Source: Centrapalus pauciflorus (Eukaryota; Streptophyta; Magnoliopsida; Asterales; Asteraceae). From it: a DNA stretch of 64,000 bases. A program made the translations under genes and the position numbers. How positions within the stretch are numbered: position 1 is the stretch's first letter; every line of letters begins with the position of its first letter. A model generated the notes under the pieces. That model was not told where the DNA came from, searched no databases, and saw nothing but the letters and a program-made list of their open reading frames with translations. Location: the NCBI GenBank assembly GCA_020465985.1, contig JAANYP010002618.1, positions 194,970 through 258,969 of the forward strand, written 5' to 3'. Below, piece by piece: positions 35,597 to 46,352 of this stretch.

Positions 35597-35792
35597 TGAA
35601 CTTATCTTTGAACTTATGTTTGAACTTATTGTAAAACATCAATTACAACCAAGTTCAAGCATATATACAATCAATATCAAACATATATCAAACATATATC
35701 AAACATGTATTAATATGCAATTACGAACAAATTGACTATTACAAAATATCATCTATACTTAGACTGCTATCGTCACACAGGATGCACTAACA
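35597..35792 (-). repeat. Copia-B3 LTR fragment (start of 5' LTR)
   Basis: Minus-strand TGTTAGTGCATCC, then TGTGTGACGATAGCAGTC as in the other Copia-B LTRs. It contains a triplicated ATGTTTGATAT-like unit (35665-35710). It breaks off at about 35597 directly into gag sequence. Confidence 0.8.
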
Positions 35793-36190
35793 AAAGGAGG
35801 CTTTGATGATAAACTTACCTTGATTTTATGTTGTAGTCTTGTTGTTTGACGCTTGGTAGACGATATCGAAGTAGAATCTTAATTTTGATTACCAATTGAA
35901 GATGGAATCTTAAAGAGAAGATGAGTAGATGTGTGAGAGACTCTCAATTTGGTCTGCAAGAACAAAAATGAAGAGTGCAGATTGTTGTTTTAGTCTTCAT
36001 TAAATTAAAGATGCATTTTAATTGATTATGTTCGGAAATTTGACATTTTATACCCTTGACATATATTTTATATAATTAACTAGTGTAATTGTAATAAAAA
36101 TCTTTTATTACTTTAACATAAATTACATTGCTGATTACAGATAAAATTACATTAAACTAGCTAATGCTAAACTAATTTTGAGTTGTTACA
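35793..36190 (-). repeat. Gypsy-3 3' LTR, truncated
   Basis: Minus-strand start TGTAACAACTC at 36190, preceded by GGTGGAGCCCATTC as in Gypsy-2. About 85% similar by eye to 37345-37743, with shared ACTACAA, AAATCAAGGTAA and CTTTGATG blocks. Confidence 0.7.
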
Positions 36191-37344
36191 GAATGGGCTC
36201 CACCATGCATAACATCGTCCTCGAAGTTAGTTATGTTCAACTAGACTAGGATATGAATATTGCATGACAGTTTTAATTCCCAAGTCTGATGTGAACCCTT
36301 GTGATGTTTCCACTGAACGAGCACCATCTAACCTCTTTGTTGCGGAGATTTTTGCTTTTCGTGTCCACAATACATTCTAGCTCTTCAACAACATCAAGCT
36401 TTTAATCAATTTATAAGTCAACTTGTGGTATATTCACTTCTCTTTCATCAACTAGGATCTTTCAAAGATGGGAAACATGAAATACTGGGCGTCTTCTAGC
36501 CAAATCTAATGGTTGTTCAAGATGATAAGACTGGTTTCCTATCTTTTCGATGATTTTGAACGGACCAATTAACCTTGGAGCCAACTTTTTTTATTTTATA
36601 AATCACATTGGATACTTTCAACATCACCAATTCATTGACTTAATAATGGATAGACCTATGATGATTGCCATAGTATGACTTCTACCTGCTCCGAGCTTCT
36701 TGAATGTTTCTTCTGATCAGTTGAATCTTCTCGTGTGTCAACTGTAGAAGAGCAAGACCAGCTAACGGTGTCTCACCTGCTACATGCCAACACAGGTAGG
36801 AGTCTTACATTAACCTTCAAAAGGAGTCATCTTGATTATGGAATGATAATCGTTATTATACGAAAATTCCAATAACGGCAATTGGTCATCCTCATTACAA
36901 CCCAAATCAAGAACACATGCAGGAAGCATATCTTCAGGAGTTAGAATAGTATGTTCACTTTGACCATCTGCATTTGGGTGATATGCAGTACTCATGGTGA
37001 TCTGAGTAAACATTTCATTTTGTAGTGTTATCCAGAACTTTGATGTGAAACGACTATCACAATTTGAGACAATAGACTTTGGTATACCATGACGAGATAT
37101 AATTTCAGAAATATTCAACTGTGTCAGTCTATCTAGTAAGTAAGTTTCTTACATCATGATGAAATGTGCAGAACTCATTTAACGGTCCACGAATACCCAA
37201 ATGGAGTCGTGTTTTCTTTTGGTCCTGGGTGGTTTAATGACAAAGTCCATGGTTATGCATGTTTTGTTTTTTAATTTCGAGATTTCAAGGACTTTGGAAC
37301 TCATAATAATTTTCCAGAAACTGTAGGTTTCTTGCACACTAAAG
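36191..37344 (-). pseudogene. pol: Gypsy-3 integrase and C-terminal pol remnant
   Basis: Best-preserved part is the integrase core on the minus strand at 37118-36810 (SRHGIPKSIVSN, TAYHPNADGQSEHT, LLEFSYNNDYHS). Upstream (37250-37150) an MDFVIKPPRT stretch is broken by stops. Downstream (36630-36440) APRLIGPFKIIEKIGNQSYH and VFHVSHL mark the end of pol. Heavily mutated. Confidence 0.8.
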
Positions 37345-37743
37345 GACACTTTGATGATGAAGTTACCTTGATTTTATTTTGTAGTCTTGTTGGTTGATGC
37401 TTGGTAGACGATATCTGACTTGAATCTTGGTTTTTGATTAACAATTGAAGATGAAATCTTAGAGAGAAGATGATTAGATGTGTGAGAAGCTCTCAATTTG
37501 GTTTTGAAGAACAAAAATGAAGAATGCAGATTGTTGTTTGGGTCTTTCATTGAATTAAAGATGCATTTTAATTAATTAAGTTTCGAAATTTGACATTATA
37601 CCCTTGACTTATATTATATATAATTATCTCGTATAATTTCAATAAAAATTTTATATTAATTTAACATAAATTACATTGCTAATTTAAACATAAAATTACA
37701 TTAAACTGACTAATTAATGTTATACTAAATCTGATTTGTTACA
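37345..37743 (-). repeat. Gypsy-3 5' LTR
   Basis: Minus-strand TGTAACAAATCAG start at 37743, matching 36190 leftward. The inner end near 37345 (CTTGCACACT) directly meets integrase remnants, so the primer site and gag have been lost. Confidence 0.6.
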
Positions 37744-38559
37744 ATAGCCAAACTATGCAAAGAGTGTCTTAACCAATTGCATGGAATGATGTATTATGGA
37801 TCTCAACATATTAAACCAATGTTTTGAGGAAACTAGAAGGAAAATTTGTTTATAGGATTAAAATACTAATTCGTTGTCTAAATAATTACTTTAGAATTGT
37901 GATAACCATCTTTTAATATGATTAATGGATTATCGACTATTAACGTTCTTGGAGAATTATTCTTAAAGAATGAAAGGAAATATGAATCCCTAACGTCACC
38001 TTTTGTGATATAATTACAAGTCTTGTTCAAGGTGAACATCATGGATTGCAATCATACTTTTGATAAATCATAAGTGAAAATTGTTTTAGCCAATCTGATA
38101 CATTACTCGAAAGATGATGTATCTGTATATTGACTTGCTAATACACACCTAGGTACTTCGACCTAAACACTAATGTTATGAACATAAGAGTTTCCAAAAG
38201 AATACCAAGATTGGCTTGATTTTAGGTGCATTATATTATTCATTGAAAGCATAATTACAATGATTAAATCTATCTTTAAAATGCATTACATGCAAAGATT
38301 TTGAGAATTTTATGACTTTGAAGGCAACGAATATTTGAAATGTTAGAATAAACATCAGCAACATTCATCGAAATAATATTTTGTTTCGAAGATGATGAAC
38401 ATCAATCTTCTCACGAGATATGTCTATGACCTTTGGGAGACATCCTCCTTTTTAATGACATAAGATAAACTCCAGGATCAACATGCAACCCATAATTATC
38501 AATATAATTAATTATTCCAAACATAGAACATGTCATATATACATCATCACTAAAGCATA
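37744..38559. other. AT-rich noncoding stretch, target flank of Copia-B2
   Basis: No gene recognised. Its right end carries GCATA, the target duplication of Copia-B2, so it was originally continuous with 51879 onward and probably belongs to the 3' end of the Gypsy-2 LTR or sequence beyond it. I could not locate the LTR end. Confidence 0.45.
38555..38559 (+). other. Target-site duplication of Copia-B2, left copy
   Basis: GCATA directly before TGTTGGTACATCC; matching copy at 51874-51878. Confidence 0.93.
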
Positions 38560-39201
38560 TGTTGGTACATCCTGTGTGACGATAGCAGTCTAATTGATAT
38601 TGCATTGTGTTTTTGACGAGTGTTTGCATATATATGTTTATATGTGTTTGTCTGTTATTGATTGTGTGTTTGAACTTGATGTAACATATTACAAGAAGTT
38701 CAAACATAAAGGTCAAAGATTAACTCAAACATAAGTAAAACATAAGTTTCATCACTTAAGTGTTTAAGTAATTTGGCTAGATTCGAATTACACAAAGGTA
38801 GACATTCGAATCTGTGATAGATTCGAATGTAGCCTTAGATTCGAATGAAGGCTAGATTCGAGAGTGTCCTTGTGGACAGACTCGAATGGGCCTTGGGCCA
38901 GATTCGAGTTTGGCCCACATCAGACTCGAATCAAGGTCTATAATTAGGGATAGACTCGAGTCATTAGCAGACTTTTAGCAGAATTCGTGAGGAATTAAGC
39001 TTAAGGCGATCTCGAGTTTATCAGCTAGGTGAGTGCCGTTTCGGAGAGAATTAGTTCGTAGGATCGTTCGTGTGTCGTTCGTTCAGCGTCTAATAGTCTC
39101 CGTGTTTCGTGGTTGAGAGTTGTCCGTCTAACCGTCAACGAGGATTCCGCACTCGTTCACGGATCCGCGTCTAGATAGATCTTGCAGTGGTAGACCTTAC
39201 A
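38560..39201 (+). repeat. Copia-B2 5' LTR (642 bp)
   Basis: TGTTGGTACATCC to GACCTTACA. Probable TATA element TATAATTAGG at about 38939. Ten TCGA-centred motifs lie between 38783 and 39016. TCAGCTAG|GTGAGT near 39028 resembles a 5' splice site. Differences from the 3' LTR: one A/G, one C/T and one G/A, the last two at CpG sites. Confidence 0.96.
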
Positions 39202-39203
39202 AG

Positions 39204-39215
39204 TGGTATCAGACC
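39204..39215 (+). other. Copia-B2 primer-binding site, one mismatch
   Basis: TGGTATCAGACC; the usual sequence is TGGTATCAGAGC. The mismatch lies in the 11th base from the LTR side. Confidence 0.88.
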
Positions 39216-39625
39216 CTACGGAGTGTTCTTGGTGTTCTTCGTGTTCATCAGATACATTCTAGGTTTCTTGACGCTAGTTGGACGGTTTTGCTCTCAAAAA
39301 CGTATTTTCAAGCTTAGCAAATTCATATTCGGGAAACACTTTGTGGTTTTTCACGTTTTTGATCGAAATCATTATTTTTCGTTAAAAAAAATAGTGATTT
39401 AATCTACAAAACGTCAAAAAAAACCAAGTGTTAGCCGTTTTTCGAGTTTGCGGCGCTCGAATCTATAGGGGTAATTAGGGTTTCACTTTAGTCTCGAGTC
39501 TAACCTAAATACGCTCCTTTCGAGTCAATTTCAGAGGTTTTCGAATCTATCTAGATTCGAAAGAGTTAATCCACATTAGTTTCGAATTAAATTAATTAAG
39601 GGTCAATTCAATTTCTTTCGAAAAG
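39216..39625 (+). other. Copia-B2 leader
   Basis: Noncoding, with TCGA motifs (TTCGAGTTT, CTCGAATCT, TTCGAATCT) at 39430-39590, homologous to the Copia-B1 leader but about 210 bp shorter. Confidence 0.75.
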
Positions 39626-42501
39626 ATGTCTAATCTTCAGAAATTCTTAGAAATGGACCACGAGGTCGGGAAGGCGAACGCACTGCCTAAGCTGATGAAG
39701 GTCGAGGATTATTACTGGTGGAAGGACCGTTTTACTGACTTCGTACGTTTCAACGATATGCGCATGTGGGTGTGCATCGATGAAGGGTATATTCCACCGG
39801 TATCTGAAGTTGAAGGCCGTCAAAAGGTCTTGTCATACCAGATGATGAAAGAGGATGACAAGAAACTTTTTGAAGCTGAAAACAAAGCTTTTTCTTTAAT
39901 CCGAATGGCGTTACCGCAAGATATTCTACACACATTCCGGACTCAGAGGACATCAAAAGAACTTTGGGAGTCGCTTGAGAAGAGGTGTGAGGGAAATCAT
40001 CGGGTTAGGAGAAAGCGTACAGAGCTGTTAAAACAACAGTTCGCAATCTTCAGGGCGTTAAAGGATGAACAACTGGATGACATCATCACCCGGTTCTATC
40101 ATCAATTGACAGAACTTGAGAGCCACGGGATTGAGTTTACCGATACTGACAAGAACAACAAGCTTCTTGATGCCCTACCAGCCAAATGGGCTATGTACGT
40201 GGCAATGATAAAGCTGAATGAAGACAAGTACTACACTCAATCTCTGGATGATATAGTGGGAACGTTGAGGGCATATCACTTCGAGCTCCTGAAGACTGAG
40301 ACTGATTATGAGCAAGTCCAGAATCCAGCAATGTATTTTGGAAAGACGTCAAAATCTTCAACAGCAGCCGAACCGAAGTCTGCTACAGCGTTTTTCTCTG
40401 GAGAGACATCATCACCAGCAGAGTCTGAAGACTCTTTGAATCGCGCGTTCTTAGGATTCGGAAGATCGGAAGAACCGCAACCTCAAGTCCAACAGGCATC
40501 GACAAGTCAGAGCTATTCGAAGATGCCAATGAGCGCAAAGTCGGCGGAAGAACATCTGAATCTACTTGCTTCGTTTGTGGCCGCTTATGGAAATTGCGTT
40601 CAGGGAAAGATAAACGATCCTGCTCTATGGGACGAAGATTACGATCAGGTCGACCCTGATGACTTAGAGGAAATGGATCTTAAGTGGCAACTGGCCATGG
40701 TGACCCAGAGGGTTAAAAGATTCATTAAGAGAACTGGAAGGAATTTGCAGATGAATAACAAGGGGATCGGGTTTGATAAGTCCAAGGTGAAATGCTATAA
40801 CTGTCAAGGACTAGGACACTTCGCCAGGGAGTGCCAGAGGCCAAAGGTAGAGACATACCAGGGACAGAGCCAACATCAGGGACAATACCAAAATCAGTCC
40901 CAACAAAGATACCTTCCGAGTTCCTCAACTGGACAAACCAATCTAGCTGGTCTATTATCGAACGTCACTTCAGATCGACAGCTAGATGGTACGTATGATT
41001 GGATTCACATCCTGAGTCCAATGCTAGAGCCTTCATGGCTGAAGTTACTGAAACTGGATGTAATGGGGACAAGCAGACTACACGGGACAGCAGTCCAATG
41101 TGGGTAGAGAAGGCGAATGATCAGACGGTGCTGGAGTTTGCTGCTCAGATGGCCAACGTGGAATCTGATAACTCTAAGGTTAGTCTATCTTACTCTCTAT
41201 TTCAAGAATTATGTGCTTTGTGTGCTACTTCTATTGATAGGTTAAATCTAGTCTTAGAATCACATAAAACCATATCTGCTCAAAATGAAAACTTAAAAAT
41301 TTAAAATGCTAGCCTAAATGATATCAAGCAAGATCTAAAAGAAAAGCTTAAGGCTGATGCTCAAGACGTAGTAGTTCTAAAAGACAAACTCAGTGAGCAG
41401 TGTGTTAGAATAGAACTTATGTATGAGCACGTAGAGGCCTTGACAAAAAGTCTTAAGGACAAGGATATAGAGCTAGCAGAAACCAAGGTTAAGGTAGCAG
41501 AGGCAAATAGCAAGCTGGAAAAGTTTAGGAATTCAAGCCTAAATCTAGGGAAAGTCTTAGATGCCCAAAGACAGTCCAAGAAGCCAGTAGGTCTAGGTTT
41601 TCACGAAATTCCTCCACCGTTCAATGCGAACTATGTGCCTCAGCCTCAGGAGAAAACTGACAAGTCAGTAGACTTAGAGGACCTACCTGAACCGACACCT
41701 GAGCCTATAGTAGAAAATGCACCTAAGGTGGCTGACTCAACCGTCAAGGTCAAGAAAGTGAAATTTGTGTCTTCCTCCAGTGAAACACCTGCAGGAAAAC
41801 AAAAAATTTCATGGGCTGACCAGGTCGACGAGGCAGACATCGTAGCTGTACCAAAGGAAGTAGACACTAGTGAGACACCTAGATCTAAGGGAACAACTAA
41901 AAAGTCCATAGATAAGATGTCTTGCTTCAGATGTCATGAGAAAGGGCATGTTGCTTCTCACTGTCCACTTAGGAAAGTCGATGTTACCCCTAAGACAGTG
42001 AATCCAACACCTGTCAAGCCCTCACCCAGTGTGGCAAGCAGCAGTAGTTCTCAACCTACCGAGAAAACTGTGCAGGCCGCACCCAAACATGTTATGAAAA
42101 ACACTCCGGTTAAGGTTGGACCAAAGGAAGTGATTAGGACAAATTCACCGAATCGTGTCACTAATCAATCTAGGTCAGCACCACAGCAAGTCTATAGGAG
42201 CACCACACCTAGCAGGTCACATACTCCAGTTAGGTCACATACTCCAGTTAGACAGTATGCACCGGTAAGAGCTCAAGGATCACAGTCAGAAATGGCATAT
42301 AATAGGAATTATTCTAGAGCCCCACAACAAATGCCTACACCAAGGCAAAGAGTGAACTTAAATCACTCGGCACCACAACAGAATTCAGGTCAAAGGCCCA
42401 AGTCACCTGAAAGGCGAGATGGGTACTTGAAAGAGTTCACGTATGTGGACGAGAATGGTATTACCAAGTCAGTCATGGCTTGGGTTCCCCGTGATAACTA
42501 A
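39626..42501 (+). pseudogene. gag: Copia-B2 gag, two zinc knuckles and a coiled coil
   Basis: ATG 39626 opens a long frame. Capsid region at residues about 1-270 (LLKQQFAIFRALKDEQLDD near residue 135). First zinc knuckle CYNCQGLGHFAREC at about residue 390. A one-base frameshift near 40998 moves the frame, and a TAA at 41302-41304 interrupts the coiled-coil region (about 41170-41520). The second zinc knuckle CFRCHEKGHVASHC is at 41929-41970, followed by a basic R/S/T/P-rich tail. The natural stop TAA 42499-42501 is in the same frame as pol. Donor-like AAG|GTTAGT at 41179 is phase 0. Confidence 0.92.
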
Positions 42502-42522
42502 CCTCTTTTCTTTCATGTGCAG
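41179..42522 (+). other. Candidate phase-0 intron spanning the gag end (Copia-B2)
   Basis: Donor-like AAG|GTTAGT at 41179, branch-like CTAAC at 42498-42502 overlapping the gag stop, pyrimidine tract, and acceptor CATGTGCAG ending at 42522. Length 1344 nt, as in Copia-B1. Splicing would bypass the gag stop and keep frame into the protease. Untested. Confidence 0.45.
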
Positions 42523-45500
42523 GAGATAACTACCGGTCCAAACAACAAGTGGTTCGTCGACAGTGGTTGCTCCAGGCACATGACGGGGGAAAGAAGTCTT
42601 CTCACAGACTTCAAGGGGGGTAATAGGGGATTCGTATCATTCGCGGGTAACAAGGGTGGAAATATCACTGGAACTGGAGAAGTCACTAATGGGACGATTA
42701 CTTTGGATCAAGTTTATCACGTTGATAAACTGGTTCATAATCTCATTAGTGTCTCTCAAATCTGTGATAAGAAGAACTCGGTGTTATTTACTGACACTGA
42801 GGCGTTAGTGCTAAAGCCTGGATTCAAAATTCCTGAAGAATGGGTGTTGATGCGGGCGCCAAGGAAGAATGACTTGTACATGCTCGATATGAACAAGCCA
42901 GATACTTCGATGGGTCCGATCTGCTTACTATCAAAAGCTTCGGAGACGGAATCCGTACTGTGGCACAGACGCATGGCTCACCTGCACCTAAGGAAGATGA
43001 ATTACATAACGGAGAATGGATTGGTGCAGGGTGTGCCATTGAAGAGTTTTCAGTTCGAGGACAAGTGTCTACCGTGCATGAAGGGCAAACAGCATAAAAA
43101 GACACACAAGTCCAAGAAACAAAATTCAATCGCCTCAACATTCGATTTGTTGCATATGGACCTTTTCGGACCTATCAACAAAAGGAGTATAGGAGGTAGT
43201 TGGTTTTGCTTAGTTATCACCGACGATTACTCACGTTTTTCTTGGGTTTTCTTTTTAGATACGAAGGACGAGACGGCTGCAAAGCTCATCGGGTTCTTGG
43301 ACCAAGTGGAGAACTCATACGGAACTAGGGTTAAACATATTCGTAGTGATAATGGGACTGAATTCAAAAACACTATAATTGGTGTATATTGCCTATCAAA
43401 GGGCATAGTGCATCAATTCAGTGCACCATATGAACCTCAACAAAATGGGGTGGCCGAACGTAAAAATAGAACTTTGATTGAGGCTGCAAGGACTATGCTT
43501 TCGGATTCAAAGCTTCCTACCATGTTTTGGGGGGAGGCAGTGAATACCGCGTGCCACATTTTAAACCGAGTCCTTACAGTCAAATCATTGAACAAAACAT
43601 GCTATGAAATTTTGAATAAACGGCCACCTAACTTAACTGGATTTGAACCGTTTGGAGTACCTTGCACACTTTTAAGAACAAAACATCAACTGAAGTTTGG
43701 TGAAAAGGCTGACGAAGGATATTTCCTAGGTTATGTGCCAAACTCACCAAACAAACGGGTTTTTAACAAAACGAGTGGTACTGTGGAGATTATGTATAAT
43801 ATTGAAGTCACAAGTTATACACATGAACCCCAAACTGGTCCGGAATGGTTATTTGACTATGATAAATTGTTTGAGTCATTTAACATTCCTTTGGATGATA
43901 CTGCAGGTACAATCGAAAAAGACATGGCGACGTTGCACCTAAATGACGAAGGCCAAATCTTTCCAAGGACCACGTTCGAATCTACATCCGAGTATACTGC
44001 GACTGTAGATGGGTCTCCAGAAGTTGCTGATCAAGAGGCACCTACCACTGAGAATCAGACTCAAGCATCGAGTTCCAACTCTGAGGAAAATGTCCGTGAG
44101 GAGGAAAATGTAGAAGCTGAGCCTATTCCCCCATTAGGTGAAATAGGATCCAACTTAGGAGATAATCTAAGAGTTGATGATATAGAGACCTCTAGGATTA
44201 ACAAGAACCATCCAATAGAAAGCATCATAGGAAATCCTAACGAGGGTGTGAGGACTCGGAGTAGTGTAAATAACAACATTGTGTTGTTGTCGATGATAAA
44301 CGACTCCGAGGCATATCACACATGTCTATATTCGTGTTTCATATCGCAAGTAGAGCCCAAAAATGTGCAAATGGCACTTAAGGACAACTCCTGGGTTGAA
44401 GCGATGCAGGAAGAACTTTCGCAATTTAGGAAACTAGAAGTGTGGGAGTTAGTTCCGTTACCTCGAGGGGAAATAGCAATAGGAACCAAATGGGTTTTTA
44501 AGTGCAAAAGAGACGATCGGGGTATAGTCACGCGCAACAAGGCTAGGTTAGTTGTAAAGGGTTTCAACCAAGAGGAGGGAATCGATTACAACGAGGTTTT
44601 TGCACCAGTAGCAAGGCTGGAAGCCATTAGGTTGTTTCTAGCGTTTGCCTCCTTCAAAGGCTTTAAGGTATATCAATTAGATGTTAAGAGTGCTTTCTTG
44701 TATGGGAAAGTGAAGGAGTTGGTGTATGTAGAACAACCGCCCGGATTTACAGATCCATAATATCCTGATAGAGTATATCGCTTAGATAAGGCTCTATACG
44801 GATTACATCAGGCACCTAGGGCATCGTATGAGACTCTATCCAACCATCTGTTAGAGAACGGTTTTGAAAGGGGTAGGATAGATAGTACCTTGTTTGTTAA
44901 GAGGAAGGGCGATCACTTTATCTTGGTACAAGTGTACGTCGATGATATCATTTTTGGATCATCAGACGAACAGATGTGCAAAGATTTCGGGAAGGTGAGG
45001 AAGTCTAAGTTCGAGATGAGTGCTATGGGGGAGTTGAATTTCTTTTTAGGGTTACAAGTTGACCAAAAGAAGGAAGGGATGTTTATCCATCAAACTAAGT
45101 ATGTCTATGACATATTAGAACGGTTTGGGATGGAGGGAACTAAGTTGACTGCCCATTTCAGCACGCCGATTCAAGTGAATCATAATCTCGGGCCGGGTAC
45201 TGAAAGTGATACCGATGTGGATCCGACTTTATATCGGGCCATGATTGGGTCACTTATGTATTTAACTGCTTCAAGACCTGACATAATGTTTGCTGTTTGT
45301 ATTTGTGCAAGGTTTCAAGCGAATCCGAAGGAGATGCATATGAAAGCTGTGAAGCGGATTCTACGATACCTCAAGTCGAAACCGAAGCTGGGACTTTGGT
45401 ATCACGTGGAGGGAGATCTAGAGTTGGAGGCGTTCACAGATTCGGACTACGGAGGATGCAGCTTGACGCGCAAATCAACGACTGGAGGTTGTCAGTTCCT

Positions 45501-45871
45501 AGGAGGGAGACTGGTGTCCTGGCAATGCAAGAAACAAACGTCGGTAGCCGTGTCAACGTGCGAGGCCGAGTATGTTGCTGCTGGTAGTTGCTGCTCACAG
45601 GTTCTGTGGATACAACAACAATTGCGGGATTACGGTTTGGCTTACACTCAAACTCCAATTAGGATAGATAACCAATCTACTATTGCTATAACTAATAATC
45701 CAGTCAAACACAACAAAACAAAGCACATAGACATAAGGCATCATTTTATTCGTAATCAAACTGGTAAAAGTGGCAACAGAAGATAATAATGCAGATCTAT
45801 TTACCAAAGCGTTTGATAAGTCACGGTTTGAGTATTTAATTCAACTGAATGGAATGCACAACCCAGAGTAA
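42502..45871 (+). pseudogene. pol: Copia-B2 pol: protease, integrase, RT, RNase H
   Basis: Protease WFVDSGCSRHMTGERS is at 42550-42597. Integrase zinc region LWHRRMAHLHL ... CLPCMKGKQHK runs 42957-43100; the catalytic core has HMDLFGP (43156), SDNGTEF (43346) and QNGVAERKNRTL (43441), all DDE residues present. RT: GTKWVFKCKRDDRG (44481), LDVKSAFLYG (44680), YVDDIIFGSSD (44936). RNase H: SRPDIMF (45275) to KTKHIDIRHHFIR (45718). The only breaks are AAA-to-TAA at 44758 and a 20-nt deletion near 45757 that shifts the frame before the expected TAA 45869-45871. Otherwise intact and the best pol in the window. Confidence 0.95.
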
Positions 45872-46352
45872 TTTGACCTTAGTAGTAGTAAGTTTATTTT
45901 ATTTTAGAGTCTTAATATTTCTTTCTTTATAGTAATCTGCTAATTTAGGAAAGTTTCTATTTTTAGTAAGTTTCTATTTTTAGTAAGTTAGTAGGTTAGC
46001 TCATTTTACTGCTTTTCTTATGAAAAACAAAAGAAAAAAGAGAGAAAATTACAAAAATACAAAAAAAGAGAATATCAGAAAAAAGAGTTAAGTCTTAGAT
46101 ACATAGGTTCAAAGTGACGAAAATTAGCACCGTTGTTACAGACTCTAAGTATTTAGGCTTTCACACATAATGCAACTAAATCCTAAGTGTTATACTTTAT
46201 TTAGTTTGATGTGTTGGTAGGCATAATACATATAGGGAATCTCAAGGCTAATAAAATATTCTAGAAAAAGTCAAGCGTGTCACTAACTTAGATGTACGAC
46301 CAATCGGTCTTAATTTTTATGTACAAGACATACAAACATTGAGTCTAAATGA

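Larger units (their letters stand above)
34292..35792 (-). mobile_element. Copia-B3: minus-strand fragment of a Copia-B relative
   Basis: Reading leftward from 35792: the first ~190 bp of a Copia-B-type LTR (TGTTAGTGCATCC...), then a direct join into the end of gag, protease, and integrase, cut off at 34292 by the Copia-B1 LTR. The rest of the LTR, primer site and most of gag are missing, so it suffered an internal deletion before or after Copia-B1 arrived. Confidence 0.82.
35793..37743 (-). mobile_element. Gypsy-3: short, internally deleted gypsy element, minus strand
   Basis: Two direct repeats of about 397 bp (35793-36190 and 37345-37743) flank 1.15 kb of pol-derived sequence. Both repeats start, on the minus strand, with TGTAACAA. 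The internal part runs from integrase to the 3' LTR, with gag, protease, RT and primer site missing. The left repeat is cut by Copia-B3 at 35793. Confidence 0.7.

Noticed and set aside
38783..39016. Heat-shock elements like those of the ONSEN retrotransposon
   Set aside because: Heat-shock elements need GAAnnTTC or TTCnnGAA; TTCGAA has no two-base gap, so the match fails.
39028..39034. GTGAGT in the Copia-B2 LTR as leader splice donor for the aORF
   Set aside because: A good donor match, but Copia-B1 lacks it at the same position, so I prefer the conserved donor at 47519/30069.
46020..46085. Central polypurine tract in the Copia-B spacer
   Set aside because: The purine stretch is A-rich without the GGGGGAGA core seen at true tracts and differs between copies.
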